DNA of 64,000 nucleotides from Microplitis mediator (taxonomy: Eukaryota > Arthropoda > Insecta > Hymenoptera > Braconidae). Below are positions 22,703 through 35,096 of the stretch, in pieces. Position numbers and translations under genes: made by a program. The stretch lies in the NCBI RefSeq assembly GCF_029852145.1, contig NC_079972.1, positions 9,980,986 through 10,044,985 of the forward strand, written 5' to 3'. Numbering within the stretch: position 1 is the stretch's first letter; the number at the start of each line of letters is the position of its first letter. The notes under the pieces are model-generated. The model searched no databases and was not told where the DNA came from. It saw nothing but the letters and a program-made list of their open reading frames with translations.

Positions 22703-25700
22703 CTAGTGAAGTGAAAAAAGATCTCCAGCTGATGGTAACGGTGCTAAGCCACCAGTAACATCTGGTAATTGTGTTAAATCTGGTAAATTTGAAATGTGTG
22801 ATTTAACTTCAGCACGTACTGCACATATTTTTTTTAATTTTTCTTTATAATCCTGTAACAAAAAAATATAATTTATGTAATGATTTTTATTTTTTATGAT
22901 ACTGGGGTTAGCCGACGTCTAATGATTTTTGAATTTTTTTTCAAAATGATAAATTACAAAAAAAAATAAACTAAAAAAATGCACATGTAGAAAATGAAAA
23001 AAACTACAGGTGCAATTTTTCAAAATGTTTTTTTTTTCCTAATTTATCGTTTGAAAAAAACATTAAACAACTATCAGACGTCAGCGAACTTGACTATCAT
23101 TAATTTTTACGAATGCTCATTCAATAATTAATCAAGTAAAAAATAATAATTATTAATTACGTCAAGTGTAGTTTGTGCTTGTTGTAACAATTGTCTTTGT
23201 GCTAAAGTATAATCCCTGAGCATTGTCAATAGTCTTCGACGATCCTCCATTTCAGCTTGCAAACGTCCGTTGTAATCAGCAAGCAATGTAGCAGCCTCAT
23301 TAACTGCAATACTCAGCTGGTCAGCTGCTGAACGATCAGCTAAATTAGCAAGCAAAGACACTTCTGATACTTCTGGAGGTAGTGACGCTATTCTTTCTCT
23401 CACATTTGCGTCTGATGATGCCGTGTTTTCTAAATCCTTTTATCAAATTTAAATTAAATATAAATATTTATTAATCAAATAATATTATCAGTGTTTTAAA
23501 TGTTTTTAAATAATTATATTTCCCGATAATTTATTTACTAAGGGCATTCTCAGACAGTGCCTCCCACTTTTTTTAAATATTCAATGACTTTCAATTGTAA
23601 TCCAACTTAGTGAACTCCCTGCATGACTCAGTGAATTTTTTTGGTGGCTCCTACCAGGCCTTCCGCTCCAATCTCAAAAAATATCTTGCAATATTATTAA
23701 TAATACTGTTAATTTTTACTAGGCATCACTGGATGAAAATTCATTTTTGTGCAATTTTCTAGCTAGAATTTTTAGATTTTAAAAATTTATAATTTATAAT
23801 TTAAGGAATATCCAAATTGATGTATAATGCCGATTGGCGTTCAAATAAATAAATAAATAATGTAATGACCGTTTGAAAATTTTGATAATTAATTAACAAA
23901 AAGTTAAAGCATTAATTGAAAAAGGCAATGCAGCTACAATTCCACCGAAACAGACTTTTAAAAAAATTATTTACAGTTGATATCAATTAGGAGTTAAACG
24001 AAATTTGGAAAACAAATTTCAGTGAAATCTTCATGCCAAAATTTTAATTTAAAATGTCAAATTTTTTGGGATAAAATTTATATACCAAATTTCGTTTAAC
24101 TTCTAATTGATAACAACTGTTTTTTCTATTAAGTTTTTAATTAATTAATGAAATTTTGACATGGTTGACGGTTCAAGGTCATCGAATATTTTTAAAAAGT
24201 GAGGAGCACTTTTGAGAATGCACTCAAAAATTTTTTATCGAGCTGATTTTTGGAGTCTTCTGAAAATGTTTTAAACCAACAAATTTTCATAAGACTCGAA
24301 AAAAAAAAAAAATAGTTTTTTTAGGCCACCCTATTATATATGTTACTTATAATGATAATTTATTTATTGTATATAAATATAATAAAATTGAGTTTTGACT
24401 CAAAATTATAGAGAAAGTGTGTGAAATAAATTTTATTAAAAAGTTAAACTATTGTAGATTCTTTAAAAAATATATAAACCCATTTCTATGACGGATGTGA
24501 AAAATAAAATTTAAAATTTTTTAATTTTTAAAATTAATATTCGTCAAGAAAGTTTAAATTATCCTTTAAATAATTTAATGGCTTCTTAGAAAATAAATAA
24601 TATAGTATTTTGTAAATGCTTGTATATTTTATGTAAGAGCTGAAAGAAATTCTTTTTCAAGAACAGTGAAAATGAATTTAAAGAGGCCATAGAAAGTTGT
24701 AAGTGAAAAAATAAATAGTATACTTAAATTTAAATACTTTTTCCCAACAGGTTTAATTATAAATTAATAATCAATTATCTACAGATTTTGTAATAAAAAT
24801 TTTGATTTTTCTAGATCAATGACATGGACTGCAAAATTATTTTGAAAAATAATAGATTATAATTATTAAATTTTGTCAATTGAATTTTCAATCACGTGCC
24901 TATGGACTATTTTTTTTATTGACTCTAACAGTTACTGCAAAAAAACGTTATCTGCTATCCTTAAAAAAACGTTAACCAGGTCATGTACCTTATTTATATA
25001 TCGGGTGCATTACAAATGTGTTTCTTGGCCTCTTTAAAGTTATTGCCGTTGTGACAAGCATTGAACTTCACCACTATCTCTTTTATTTGAATATAAGCAT
25101 TAAATACCACAGATACTTATTCAAATAATTTGAAAAAAAAAAAAAATAAATTTTTACTTTTATTCTAAAAATTTGTATATTCATTTTTGTCATCATGACT
25201 GATTTAGAGAATGAGCGAATATTTATCAGTATAATTAAATGTAACTATGATAAATTTTTAGTTTCACAATTTAGAAAATATTTAAAACTCTTGCTCTAAA
25301 ATATTTACTATAAAAAAAATCTGATACTGAACTTTGCCAATATCTTACAATTTTTTTCCAAACGACAAATTACAAAAAAAAAAATATTCAAAAAATAGCA
25401 TCAATAGATTTTTAAATTTTCGACTTGTCCAAATTTTTAGTTTTTTTTTTTTTGAAATTTATTTATTGATAAAAAAATCCGAAAATTGTTGACTGTCTAC
25501 TAACTTCAAGATCATAAAAATCTAACTTACAATTAATATGATTATCATAATTTTTCTTAACGAAAAAAAATTTTATTGACAACTGATCCCCGACAATTAA
25601 TCCCACAGACAATTTCATTAAATAATTAATTATTAATTAATTATTATGGCATGCGTTGATAAAATTCACTGTTATAAATGTAAAAAGTTAAACTATGTGA

Positions 25701-26750
25701 ATTAGTTGTTGATCAAAATTAATTGTCAATGGGATCAATTCGTAGGGATCACTTGTCGTGGTATAAAATTGTTGGGATCAGTTGACGGCTCACCGTAAAT
25801 AAAATATTTAAAAAATAAAAACTTACCATCAAAGCTTTTATAAGTTCTTCAGTTTCTGGAGGATCACCAGCAGGTGTTCTAGGGCTCAATGTCACATGTA
25901 ATTCTTTGGTACCATCAACTTCAACTTCAGTCTCCGATTTTTTACGTTCCTTTTTTTCTTTTTTTTCTTTCTTTTCCTTCTTCTCTATTTTGGGTGCTGA
26001 CGTCTATAAAATGAATTCAACAAATAAATAAATAAATAAAAATTTAATTACTCAAAAAAATTGATCAAATACCTTCACTTTAGTTTTATCATCAAGTTTA
26101 GGTTTTTTTCTTGGAGGGGGAGTACCAGGTTCCTTGATGGGTTCATTAACAGAATCTAATGCCGTTTTAAATTCTAAAATTTGTGATTTGTCATAAACGC
26201 CACGTTCCTCCCAAATTTGTAACAATCTATTCAATCGTTCCCGTGTTTTTTCATCAAAACCTTTCATATGTTCAAAAGCTTTTGGTAAAAAATTACCATA
26301 CTCTTTACCAAACTCCGGACCTTTTTTCTTGCTATTTTGTATTACATCATTCGCCAAATACATGAACATCAACTTCCTATTATCTCTGGCTAAAAAAAAA
26401 ATAAATAAACAAATAAATAAATGAAAAATAAAATAAAATAAACAGGAAAAATAATTTTAAATATTTATTATAAACAAGAAATTTTTTTTTATTTATAAAT
26501 AATTCATTGACGTCTATTTACAATAAAATATAAATAAATATGTACATATATGTTTTTTTTGTTATATTACGTATTTATAATTTATTTTTGCGTAAGTACC
26601 TTTGCACATTTCTCTGTACCAAACTTTAACAATAGTACTATGATGTTTTCTATGATGAATTAACCACAATGACAATGTCTGAATACTCTGTTGAGATGGA
26701 TTAAGATCCAACAATTTTTTAACTAACGCACTTTCGGTAAATCCAGCCAT
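22703..26750 (-). CDS. RPRD1: RPRD1-type RNA polymerase II CTD-interacting protein
   Basis: Regulation of nuclear pre-mRNA domain protein 1 (p15RS/CREPT type). It binds the phosphorylated C-terminal domain of RNA polymerase II and recruits phosphatases. Five exons, read downward: 26600-26750, 26073-26389, 25827-26003, 23161-23436 and 22703-22852, all GT-AG with consistent phases; 356 residues. The CTD-interacting domain covers about residues 1-130 (SQQSIQTLSLWLIHHRKHH, LMFMYLANDVIQNSKKKG, FEHMKGFDEKTRERLNRLL). A lysine/glutamate-rich linker follows, and then a C-terminal coiled coil (RSAADQLSIAVNEAATLLADY). The tail ends PLPSAGDLFSLH. It is somewhat longer than human RPRD1A/B (about 312-326). 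A single copy here fits the insect state before the vertebrate A/B split. The introns carry several transposons. Confidence 0.94.
22896..23101. repeat. M2 hairpin element in the last RPRD1 intron
   Basis: About 206 bp, from ATGATACTGGGGTTAGCCGA to the inverse of ATGATAGTCAAGTTCGCTGA, with the internal ATGCACATGTAGAAAATGAA and ACTACAGGTGCAATTTTTC arms. Confidence 0.8.
23541..24222. mobile_element. M4 element in RPRD1 intron 3
   Basis: A 0.68-kb element starting AAGGGCATTCTCAGACAGTG and ending near the inverse of GTGCATTCTCAAAAGTGC. Internal sequence (for example TTAACTTCTAATTGATAACA) is shared with the larger M4 copy in CNEP1R1. Confidence 0.65.
24229..24345. repeat. Half of a foldback element
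   Basis: TTTTTATCGAGCTGATTTTT, then ACCAACAAATTTTCAT and a CACCCTA end next to TATATATG, matches the right arm of the foldback at 40634-41511. Only one arm is present, and it again abuts a TA-rich tract. Confidence 0.6.
25320..25518. repeat. Diverged M2 hairpin element in RPRD1 intron 3
   Basis: Starts CTGATACTGAACTTTGCCAA and ends in the inverse of TGATCTTGAAGTTAGTAGAC. The middle resembles other M2 copies. The left end is decayed. The rest of the intron (24346-25826) is unremarkable AT-rich DNA. Confidence 0.55.
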
Positions 26751-27291
26751 TACGAACTTAAAAAATAACTTTTTATAAACACACTTGGTCAGCTAGCCTC
26801 GTTTGCGAGTATTAAATTTATGTTGTACATATATATATTTAAATGTATGTTGTATATATAATATAATGTCTAAATGTTGATGTATAAACACATGTTAATA
26901 ATTAAATCAGACGTGCACGCGTTATTTACTTAAAATAAAATAACGCAGTGTCAAGATTACGGACGTATATTGCAAAGACACTTTCAATCGTTAAATAAAT
27001 ATATTTTAAATAAACAACTAAAGAAAGTTAGAGTAGCTGTTGAACGGAATTTTTTCACGGACATTAGTGTGTGTTGGAACGTGGAATTATAAATTTTTTT
27101 TGGTGGAAAATGAAGAAACTTTTTTTATCGATTGAGGTTAAGGTTGAATTTGTTTTTAAAACACCCGCGCCTCCTAGCGGGGACGCGGAGTCAGAAGTGT
27201 CATGTCGCTCATCTTGTTGGTTATAATTTTGCTATTGAATGTACGTTCCTTTATTTAATTAGTTTATTATATTTATTTTAACAAATAATTA
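26751..27291. promoter_or_regulatory. RPRD1 upstream region with a CTCF-like site
   Basis: The region holds the probable RPRD1 promoter just upstream of 26750. A GC-rich island at 27160-27230 interrupts AT-rich DNA. Read on the minus strand, 27182-27164 is CCCCGCTAGGAGGCGCGGG, close to the CTCF consensus core (CC-x-x-TAGG-x-GGCGC). No gene is seen on the plus strand. Confidence 0.45.
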
Positions 27292-27414
27292 GGACCGGAT
27301 TAAATCCGGATTTAAATTATTATTACTGGTATATCTATTATTATTAATGTATAGATATGCTGACAATATTAATTTAAACGGAAAAAAGTAACCCCGGTTT
27401 TAAAAAACTGACCC
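27292..27414. mobile_element. PIF/Harbinger-like MITE
   Basis: A 123-bp inverted repeat flanked by TTA on both sides (27289-27291 and 27415-27417). The right end, inverted, reads GGGTCAGTTTTTTAAAACCG; the left end GGACCGGATTAAATCCGG is diverged. The centre is the palindrome GGTATATCTAT/ATAGATATGC. It is the same family as 27918-28060. Confidence 0.65.
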
Positions 27415-27426
27415 TTAGTAATTTAA

Positions 27427-27755
27427 TGATCCTGAAGTTAACAGACAGTTAACAATTTTTGGATTTTTTTTCAATAACTCATTGGATAAAAAAAAGTAAA
27501 TGAAAATATGCACATGTAGAAAATTAAAACAACTAAAAGTGTAATATTCTATGATACTGAAGTTAGCCGACGTCTAATAATTTTGGGATTTTTTTTAAGC
27601 GAGAAATTATGAAAAAAAAAAATATTTCAAAAAATTGCACTTATAGTATTTTTAATTTTCTATATGTGCATATTTTTAGTTTTTTTTTTCTTCAAATTTA
27701 ATTGTTCAAAAAAAATCCAAAAATTTTGAATTGTCTGCTAACTTCAAGATCATAT
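27427..27755. repeat. M2 hairpin elements, one partial and one full
   Basis: A left-half copy at about 27427-27552 (ATGATCCTGAAGTTAACAGA) is followed by a full copy at about 27560-27752 (ATGATACTGAAGTTAGCCGA to the inverse of ATGATCTTGAAGTTAGCAGA). Confidence 0.7.
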
Positions 27756-27757
27756 TT

Positions 27758-28106
27758 ATGAGCGTGAATGTAGCAGATCAGACAAATTTAAAATTATAAA
27801 TAAACAGAGTAAATAATTAAAAAAGTAATATTTATAAAAGATGCACTCATTAAGATTTTAATTTTTCAAATGCGCATTTTTTAAAAATTTTATTTTATCA
27901 ATTATTTGCTCTATTTAGGGCAAGTTTTTCAAACCAGATTTATTTTTAATCCGGGTTTAATTATCATTGCTGGTATATCTATATATTATTAATATATAGA
28001 TATACTAGCATTATTAATTAAAACCTGGATAAAAATAAATTCGGTTTGAAAAACTGGCCCTTATTAATAATTTTAAATTTGTCTGGTGTCTACATTCACA
28101 CTCATA
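27758..28106. repeat. M1 hairpin element interrupted by a PIF-like MITE
   Basis: An M1 element from ATGAGCGTGAATGTAGCAGA to the inverse of ATGAGTGTGAATGTAGACAC, split by the insertion at 27918-28060. The duplicated M1 copy at 45905-46122 lacks the insertion. Confidence 0.8.
27918..28060. mobile_element. PIF/Harbinger-like MITE with TTA target duplication
   Basis: 143 bp with ends GGGCAAGTTTTTCAAACC and, inverted, GGGCCAGTTTTTCAAACCG, flanked by TTA at 27915-27917 and 28061-28063. The uninserted paralogous site at about 46075-46090 reads CTCTATTTATTAAT, which confirms a 3-bp TTA duplication. The ends and the TTA site fit PIF/Harbinger. Confidence 0.85.
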
Positions 28107-28130
28107 ATTTATATCATCTTATTTTAATAA

Positions 28131-28741
28131 AGATGAGTGTCAATGTCAGAGACACGAGACAGTTTATAAATTTGAAATAAAAAAATAAATTAAGTAAAAT
28201 AATGAAATTTAAAAAAATGCGTGGACTGATTTTTCGATTATCTAAGTACGCATTTTTTAATTTTTATTCTACTGACATTTTATTTGTTTATTCAAAAATT
28301 AAAAAAATTGACAATTGTCAGCCACATTCACACTCATTTAATAAAGTAATTTCCGGCTGCTTTCACTTTCATATTTAAATCTAGACAACTTGTAACTGGC
28401 TTAGGACTAAAAATTTAATTTTCAATCATTTTATTAAATAATATTGTCGTGAATTAATTAAAATTATATTTTTATTGAGCTGTAGATTGAATGAATTTCG
28501 GGGACTCAAATTATTATTTTGAATATTTTTCTGAGAACTAAAAATAAAATGAGTGTGAATGTAGCAGGCATCAGACAAATTAAATATTATTAATAAATAG
28601 AGCAAATAGTTAATAAAATAAAAATTTTTAAAAATGCGCATGCAAAAAATTTTGAAATTAATTAGTGCATTTTTTATTAATTATTTACTCTATTTATTTA
28701 TAATTTTAAATTTATCTGATGTCTGCTACATTCACACTCAT
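28131..28741. repeat. Two more M1 elements in the 3' flank of gene A
   Basis: Copies at about 28131-28339 and 28549-28741, each with the ATGAGTGTGAATGTAGCAG-type ends. Both are present at the same spacing at 46149-46357 and 46570-46762, so they were already in place before the A/C unit was duplicated. Confidence 0.8.
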
Positions 28742-30128
28742 AAAAATAAAAATTTAATTGAAAAGTTAATCTACTAAAATTTTACGTTAACTTTCTAATG
28801 GAGAAATAAATCATGAGCATTTGCTCGAAGTAAACGAAGTAAACGAAGCATCGGAAAAAAATATAGCCGGCATTTAAAATTTGAATTTAAAGTTACAACT
28901 AGCGCGGCGGTGATAAATACTTACAGTAGGATTTAAATTTTTGCGCCTCTATGTGTCGCGTGCGCAACCAGACACCGACCAATGGCATCGTCTTATTCGC
29001 AACGCAACGTTCGGATTTAAAGAAATAATAAAAAGTGCAATGGCTGCGACTCGAATGAACATTCTTAGTGTACAAGTATATTAATTATCAGTTTCTTTAT
29101 AATCATCGGAAATGATAATTTGTAATTTATGTTTTAATAAATATTTGGAGTTACTGAGTTTGAGTTGCGATAATAATTTGTATTAATTTCGCAAAATTAT
29201 GAGTCGACATTTATGAGTGAAGTTTGGTGGTTCTTAGCTGCAAGTGGCTTAAATATTTTTTATTAATAAATATGAAGTGTCTAGTTAATAAATTTCTAGT
29301 TAATTAAAATAGTTTCTAGTTAATAAATGTGAAGTGGTAGTGAAGTGAATATTGAACCGTGGGTTAAAGTTTTTTTTTATTTTTTATTTTGTAATAAATC
29401 ATGATACTGAAAGATGCAGACATCAAACAATTTTTTAATTTTTATGAACAAGTAGTAAATGAAATATAATTTTTATGATATGCAAGAAAAGATTTTTTAA
29501 AGTTTTAGATGTGGAATTTTCGAAATTTTTTTCTGTCGATGTTTTATTTCTTTATTTAAAGTAAATAAATTATTGAATGTCTGCTACTTTCAGTATCGTA
29601 ATAAACTGGTGATTTCGAATTGAAAGAAAAATTAAGAGTTGTTGTTTTTATTAAAATCAGTGTAAAGTAGTGAAATAATCAGTGAAGTGAGAGTGATAAG
29701 TGATTTTTTTTTTGAGTTCGCACATTGTCATGATGAACGTTCTCTGTGAGCTGAAAATTACATAATATAGTTAACGAGGTACATTGCATTGATCTTTAAA
29801 AAAAATCTATTTGCTAAATTGTTTTTTTAATTAAAAAATATTTATTGATTGCAATAATTTTTTTTTTTTTACAGAAATTAACAGAGCTTCTGGGGGTATA
29901 TAAATTCTTTAGTATGGTGAGTTACTTTAATGTATGTAAAATTCTTTAAAATAATTTATCATGAATTGAGTTCGTTTTCAACATCGGTTTTATGACGATT
30001 TATTTATATATATATGTGAGAAAATGGTACAGATCATGTACTATGCCTTTTACGTAAAAAAATTAAGAACAAAGATGTCGTTAAAAGTTGATAAGAATAT
30101 TCTAATAAATTTTTGTCGAATTATTTCT
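28742..30128 (+). other. Possible transcribed leader downstream of gene A
   Basis: Duplicated at 46763-49196. About 28890-29080 is GC-richer (GTGTCGCGTGCGCAACCAGA, CAATGGCTGCGACTCGAATG) and looks like a promoter with a plus-strand start. At 29876-29918 an exon-like piece follows a long T-tract and ACAG and ends ATG at a GTGAGT donor. No long ORF follows. The C-unit copy has lost both splice signals. A non-coding transcript is possible; evidence is weak. An M2 element lies at 29399-29602. Confidence 0.3.
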
Positions 30129-31984
30129 TCATTCTACATATTTCAGTAAGTCTGATAAAGTAGCATTCATAGTTTGAGCATGATCTCTGTCAATATGAAT
30201 ATTATATTTGGCTGTGATATACTTAAACGCTATAAATCCACCGTAGCCAGGTTTACTTTTGTAAAATATTCCTAATCCACCTAGAGCGATTGGTGGATCA
30301 GTAACAAGTTCGCGCGAATCTATGAATGGTATAATTGCAACATTTTCATCTGTTGAAGAATGTACTGATGTTGAAAAATCAACGTAATTCGATCCTGGAG
30401 TACTTAATTGTTGCAACTGTTCATTTATTAACTCAGCTGGATTTTTGAAATATGTTATATCAATATTAGTTCTGAAATATGAAACACTATGAGTTAGAAT
30501 AATAAAACAATGGATAAAACATAGAATTTTTAATTTTAAAATTATAAGAAATTACCTAGGTTTTCGTGTTCGTGTATTAAGCAGATTTGTATAATACCAT
30601 TCATCGTGAATTGATGAGAAAGTATTTTTTTTATCATTATACATAGCTGATCCTCTTACTGCTAATGATATCCGCTTTTCATATGTCACCATGAATTTGA
30701 CTCCTGTTGATATACCCATATAGATTAAGAGATGATTTATTAATTTTTAAAATCATTGCTCAACAGAGCTAGTCATAGCCCGCAAAATTTTTATGTCGAA
30801 CACAGACTCGAATATTGATGTACGGAAAATTGAAAATTTTTGTAATATATACTATACCTGTTACCAAGTGCTCATCAGGCAATTCTATGTCATCTAATTC
30901 AAACGCTCGTGTATCATAACTGAGTTTAATTGTATCAGGACCTATTTCAGGATGCCGTCCATCATCATCTATCCATTTAACGGTTTGGGGGTCTATAGTA
31001 CCATTGACTAATCTACCTTCTCGAATTCGTATCGCAACGATATTATTTTTAACAATAAATCGTATCCCGGTGACTACTCTATAAAAAAAACAAAATATTT
31101 TTAATTGGCCATTTCGAATAATCAATTCGCATTTTTTTTACCGATTATCAGCACTATTAGTGTAATGTTCTCTTAAACTTATTGTTCGTATACTAGTATC
31201 TTGGTCGACTTGTTTATCGCAAGCACATAATTGTCCTAATCTTGAATTAACTCCGATAGTACATGCTGATCTCCAATTTGTATTTTTGGCTTTCGTAAAA
31301 TCGTTATTTGAAAAATGTTGACAACTGCTATCTCCGGTATAATCACTGTCAAAAATCTGAAATATGTTCGTGTTTTTTAATTTAAATATTGTTGGGCAGC
31401 TTCATTGGGTATAATCTTAATTATCTCATTGAAATAAATTCTTTTTGTTTGAGGAGAATAGTTTGTGTTTATGAAAGTTTTTTGGATCAATTAGAAAATC
31501 GAAATTCTCTTTTACCAAATAAAAATTTTCTTCCAATTTTTGTCTTAATTACAATTTTTTTTCATGTCAACATTTGTTTTATACTCTAATTAATAGATCG
31601 TTACTTATATCTCAAGAGTTTTGTTTCTTGATAGAAAAGAATTTTTTTTAATCAAGATGTTACGTATTTATAGCATTATTTTATTTTTTTTTGTTTGAAA
31701 GAAATCTAATTTTTTGAAATAAGTAGCACTATTTAAACGCGAGAACATCCGTATGTGCTAAGTTATAAAAACCAGTGCTTTAACCAATTCAAAAATTTCT
31801 TGAAAAAAAACATGAATACAGGGGAAGGGGAAGTCATCCGAGATTGTACCCAATTGCGAACAGTGCCCCTGGTTAGAAAATTGTTTCAAAACTGTAATAT
31901 TTCAAAACTAAGAGCATTGTCTAAATTTCTGAAGTTAGCAGGCAACCAATAATTTTAGAATATTTTTTTCAACAATTTGATTTG

Positions 31985-32031
<47 letters not shown>

Positions 32032-35000
32032 GCACATGTAGAAAATTAAAAAAACTATAGGTGCAATCTTTTGAAACTTGATTTTTTTAAATGTATCGGT
32101 TTTAAAAAAATCTAAAAATTTTCAGACCTCAACTAATTTCAGTAACACAAATGTCTTCATAATATATTTACTATTTAAAAGTAACACTACTTTACCTGAC
32201 AGGAAGATAAGTATTTAGCTCACTGATATATAGTATATCCTATCAAATCAAAGAATTGTCTCCGATAAGAGAAAAAAAGTCGTTTGTTTGATTCTAGAAT
32301 ATTATTGATTCGGTTGCAATACTCAAACTAACTTTTCTTAGCTAAATTAGATTTCATCAACCGAGAAGATATTCTTAATTAAAACAATTTTTCGTTTTTT
32401 ATAAATATGGTTAACCTTTTGGAAAACCATCTCCTTGGGTCAGGTTAACTGTTTTTTATGTGCATGATATCAAATAAACTTTGACTTACGAGTGGACAGT
32501 TTAAACTGTATATGACACCATCGGACAGAGCTGAAGGATTCCAAAATACTTTCGTACCGTTGCATTCGTGTTCTGGCTTCGTATTTTTTAAGAATATTGA
32601 ATTTTGATCATAGTCCCATACTGTACTTGGTTCATGATACGAAACATGATTTTTCAAACGAATGTAATTCACACCTAGATAATTAATTGTTGTAATAAGC
32701 ATATTTATTCCAGAGTTGATTAAAAAAGATCGAACCTTCAGTCCATTCCTCCGCGTCACATTCTTGTGATTTTTTATACTCCGTCTTATCGATTTTATTC
32801 AGATAACTGTTTGCTGAAGTGGTCATACGAACAACTGCTTCTTTATATTGTTCTAGTGTAATTCTTTGTGCAGGACGCCGATCGTCTTGAAAAAAATAAA
32901 TAATTCTTTGGTTATTTATACTCGAATAAAAAATTAAAAAAGGAAAACATGTTTTGGCGGGATCAGGGGGCACCCTTTGGCTTCCTGATCGACGTGTGTA
33001 AAAAAAAGATGTAAATTGTGGTAACCAACCTGTATTTCCAGGTCTTTGTTGTTGGAATTCGTAAGCCATAAAAATCATACTGTATCCTTCGCTGACGCAT
33101 CCTAAAATATATTCATAGAGCTGATATATTTTATTATAAACTGATGATCCATCGCAATAATTTTTATTTTTCTGAAAATAGATATTTCAAGTAAACATTT
33201 CATTATTTTAGAACTTGAAAAATACTTCATGAGTAAGAGTTCAAACGTCGACTTAATAAAACATATAATGATCAAGTGTTATACTTTTATAAAATCGATA
33301 ACTTTATAAATAGATGTAGTTTTTCATACATTTAAAAGTTGAAGTTAATAATTAGAACTTTTTTTCAATCCTTGAAATCTACTGGAAAATCTTAAGTATA
33401 TGATTCAAAACAAATCTCAAAACGCAAAATAAAGCTCGAGTCTCGAAGCTGTAATCAGTAATCTAGCAATCTACGTTTTTACTTTCTTAAAATTTGTTTT
33501 TGTTAAAGAAAACGTGAACGAAATTCTATTCCTTTGCCGAATTGGACAAATATATTAATTAGTATGAAAGAAAAAATTTTTTTTTATATTATCACTCATA
33601 TTTTAGAATTTTTATAGGGGAAGGGGGGCAAAGCGGGATACTTAAGGAAATACTAAGTTTTGGAGTTTTCTAGCTCCAGGAGTGGCTCGAAATAATATAG
33701 ATATTAAGAAAAACAAATGTTACCGAAAAAAACCCTGTGCGTTTATTTTTCATGAGCAAAAAATGATTTCTTCGTCGCAACCGCGTAAACAAATAGCTCC
33801 AAATTGAATACTATTCATTGCATCAGATCGTTCAAACCCTCATTTTGAAGGGAAAGAATAATAGAAACTGTATGCCGAATTTCAAATCAAAATATTCAAA
33901 ACTTCTTAATTAATGAATTGTTTAAATCAAGATCGCAAATTTATAAACAATTGACCATATCTATAGCAAATATTAATATTTTCGTATAGCTATGCACATG
34001 TTTTTGATGGGCATAAGAAGACTCTTCTTTGGAGTCCTGGCGGAGCTCAATATCTCGAGATGAAACTTTAATGTTATAGACTTTAAAATATCATTTTTTT
34101 TGCAAATAACTATTTTTTTTAATTTTTTAATCGCGTGAGTTTTTCGTTCGACTCGGGTCGGCGTCATGAGCTTCCGTGTTTCTCAAAGCTAGACGTCTCT
34201 CTGAAAGTATCAGAATAACTTCCTAGGACCCTAAAACGTCGACATCTAATGAAAACTCGATTTTTGAAAATTTGCAATTTTCTTAGTGGAGAGTTAAAAA
34301 ACTTATCCTTCACCGATAGTTTTCTTAGAACAAGAAACTTAAATTCGAGTAAAAATTTTTCCCAAATTTTAATGTATCATTTTAGAATGGAAGTTTTATA
34401 AAAAACGTTAGTCTACAATTAATAATTTGTATATAAAGACAAATAAAGCTTATATCTTACCTGTAATGTTTTGTAGTGATTAATTGCAATTGAAAATACA
34501 TTATCTGGATTGCTATTTGCTTTATTTTGTGCTAAACCACTTGCCCATCCAACGATTGAAATTAGTCTGTGTTCCAATTTGTTATCTTTGAAGGTGTCAT
34601 CGATAAATTTCGAAATATCTTCTTTTGAGGCAGATTTATATCTTGATAAAAGGGGTAATACATGATGACGGAAATGCTCATCAATTTCTCGCGCTTGGTT
34701 TAGAATATTATTCATAGCTTGTAGAAGCTCTTTATTAGCTCTGTTAATTTCTATTCGATCAAGGGCTGATACAATTGTCTTTCCCAAACTGTTTATTGCA
34801 CCTGTCATGCCATCAACTTTTATACTTATATCATGTATGTCATTAAATGCTTGTGTTAATCGTGCCTCATGTTTATCTTGACTGTTGTCTCCCAAAGAAA
34901 CTAATTCTTTGAAAAAGCCTATTAAAGTCATTACATTACCTATAGGACCAGTAGCACTCGCGAATAAATCTAATGGTCCAGATTTTGATTTTCCTTCAGC

Positions 35001-35096
35001 ATTTAATGGTATCAAAAGATTGAGTATAATTAAAGAAATTATAGATACTGGAATTTTTAAATTCATTTTAGTAAGAAACAAACGTACCGTAAACAC
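30129..35096 (-). CDS. Gene A: predicted secreted DUF4803-like protein, 8 exons
   Basis: Exons, read downward: 34461-35096, 33030-33171, 32736-32885, 32490-32674, 31142-31356, 30858-31078, 30556-30703 and 30129-30471. Every junction is GT-AG, phases agree and there is no stop: 679 codons, or 669 if Met 11 (35066) is used. The latter places a clean signal peptide first (MNLKIPVSIISLIILNLL, then LNAEG). The N-terminal half is helical, with no further membrane segment. The centre has paired cysteines (YCDG, LGCVS, ECDAEEW, ECNGTKVFW, SSCQHF, QLCACDK). The C-terminal half carries VVTGIRFIVKNN, REGRLVNGTIDPQTVKW, FELDDIELPDEHLVTG and VKFMVTYEKRISL, a layout I recall from insect secreted proteins with DUF4803; that assignment is from memory. 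No enzymatic motif is seen. A secreted immune, salivary or venom role is possible but unproven. It is the only complete member of the cluster in the window. Confidence 0.82.
31930..32147. repeat. M2 element with a long poly(A) tract in gene A intron 4
   Basis: From CTGAAGTTAGCAGGCAACC to the inverse of TGTTACTGAAATTAGTTGAG, with a homopolymer A run of over 40 bases at about 31985-32028 and the internal ATGCACATGTAGAAAATTAA. The C-unit counterpart is at 51066-51290 with a shorter run. Confidence 0.7.
33600..33970. repeat. Interspersed repeat G in gene A intron 1
   Basis: The stretch AGGGGAAGGGGGGCAAAGCG, then GGATACTTAAGGAAATACTA recurs at about 59702 and 63777. The following 33660-33960 matches 60390-60655 in the intron of gene C, including TCGTCGCAACCGCGTAAAC. 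It serves as an anchor showing that the two introns are homologous. Confidence 0.7.
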
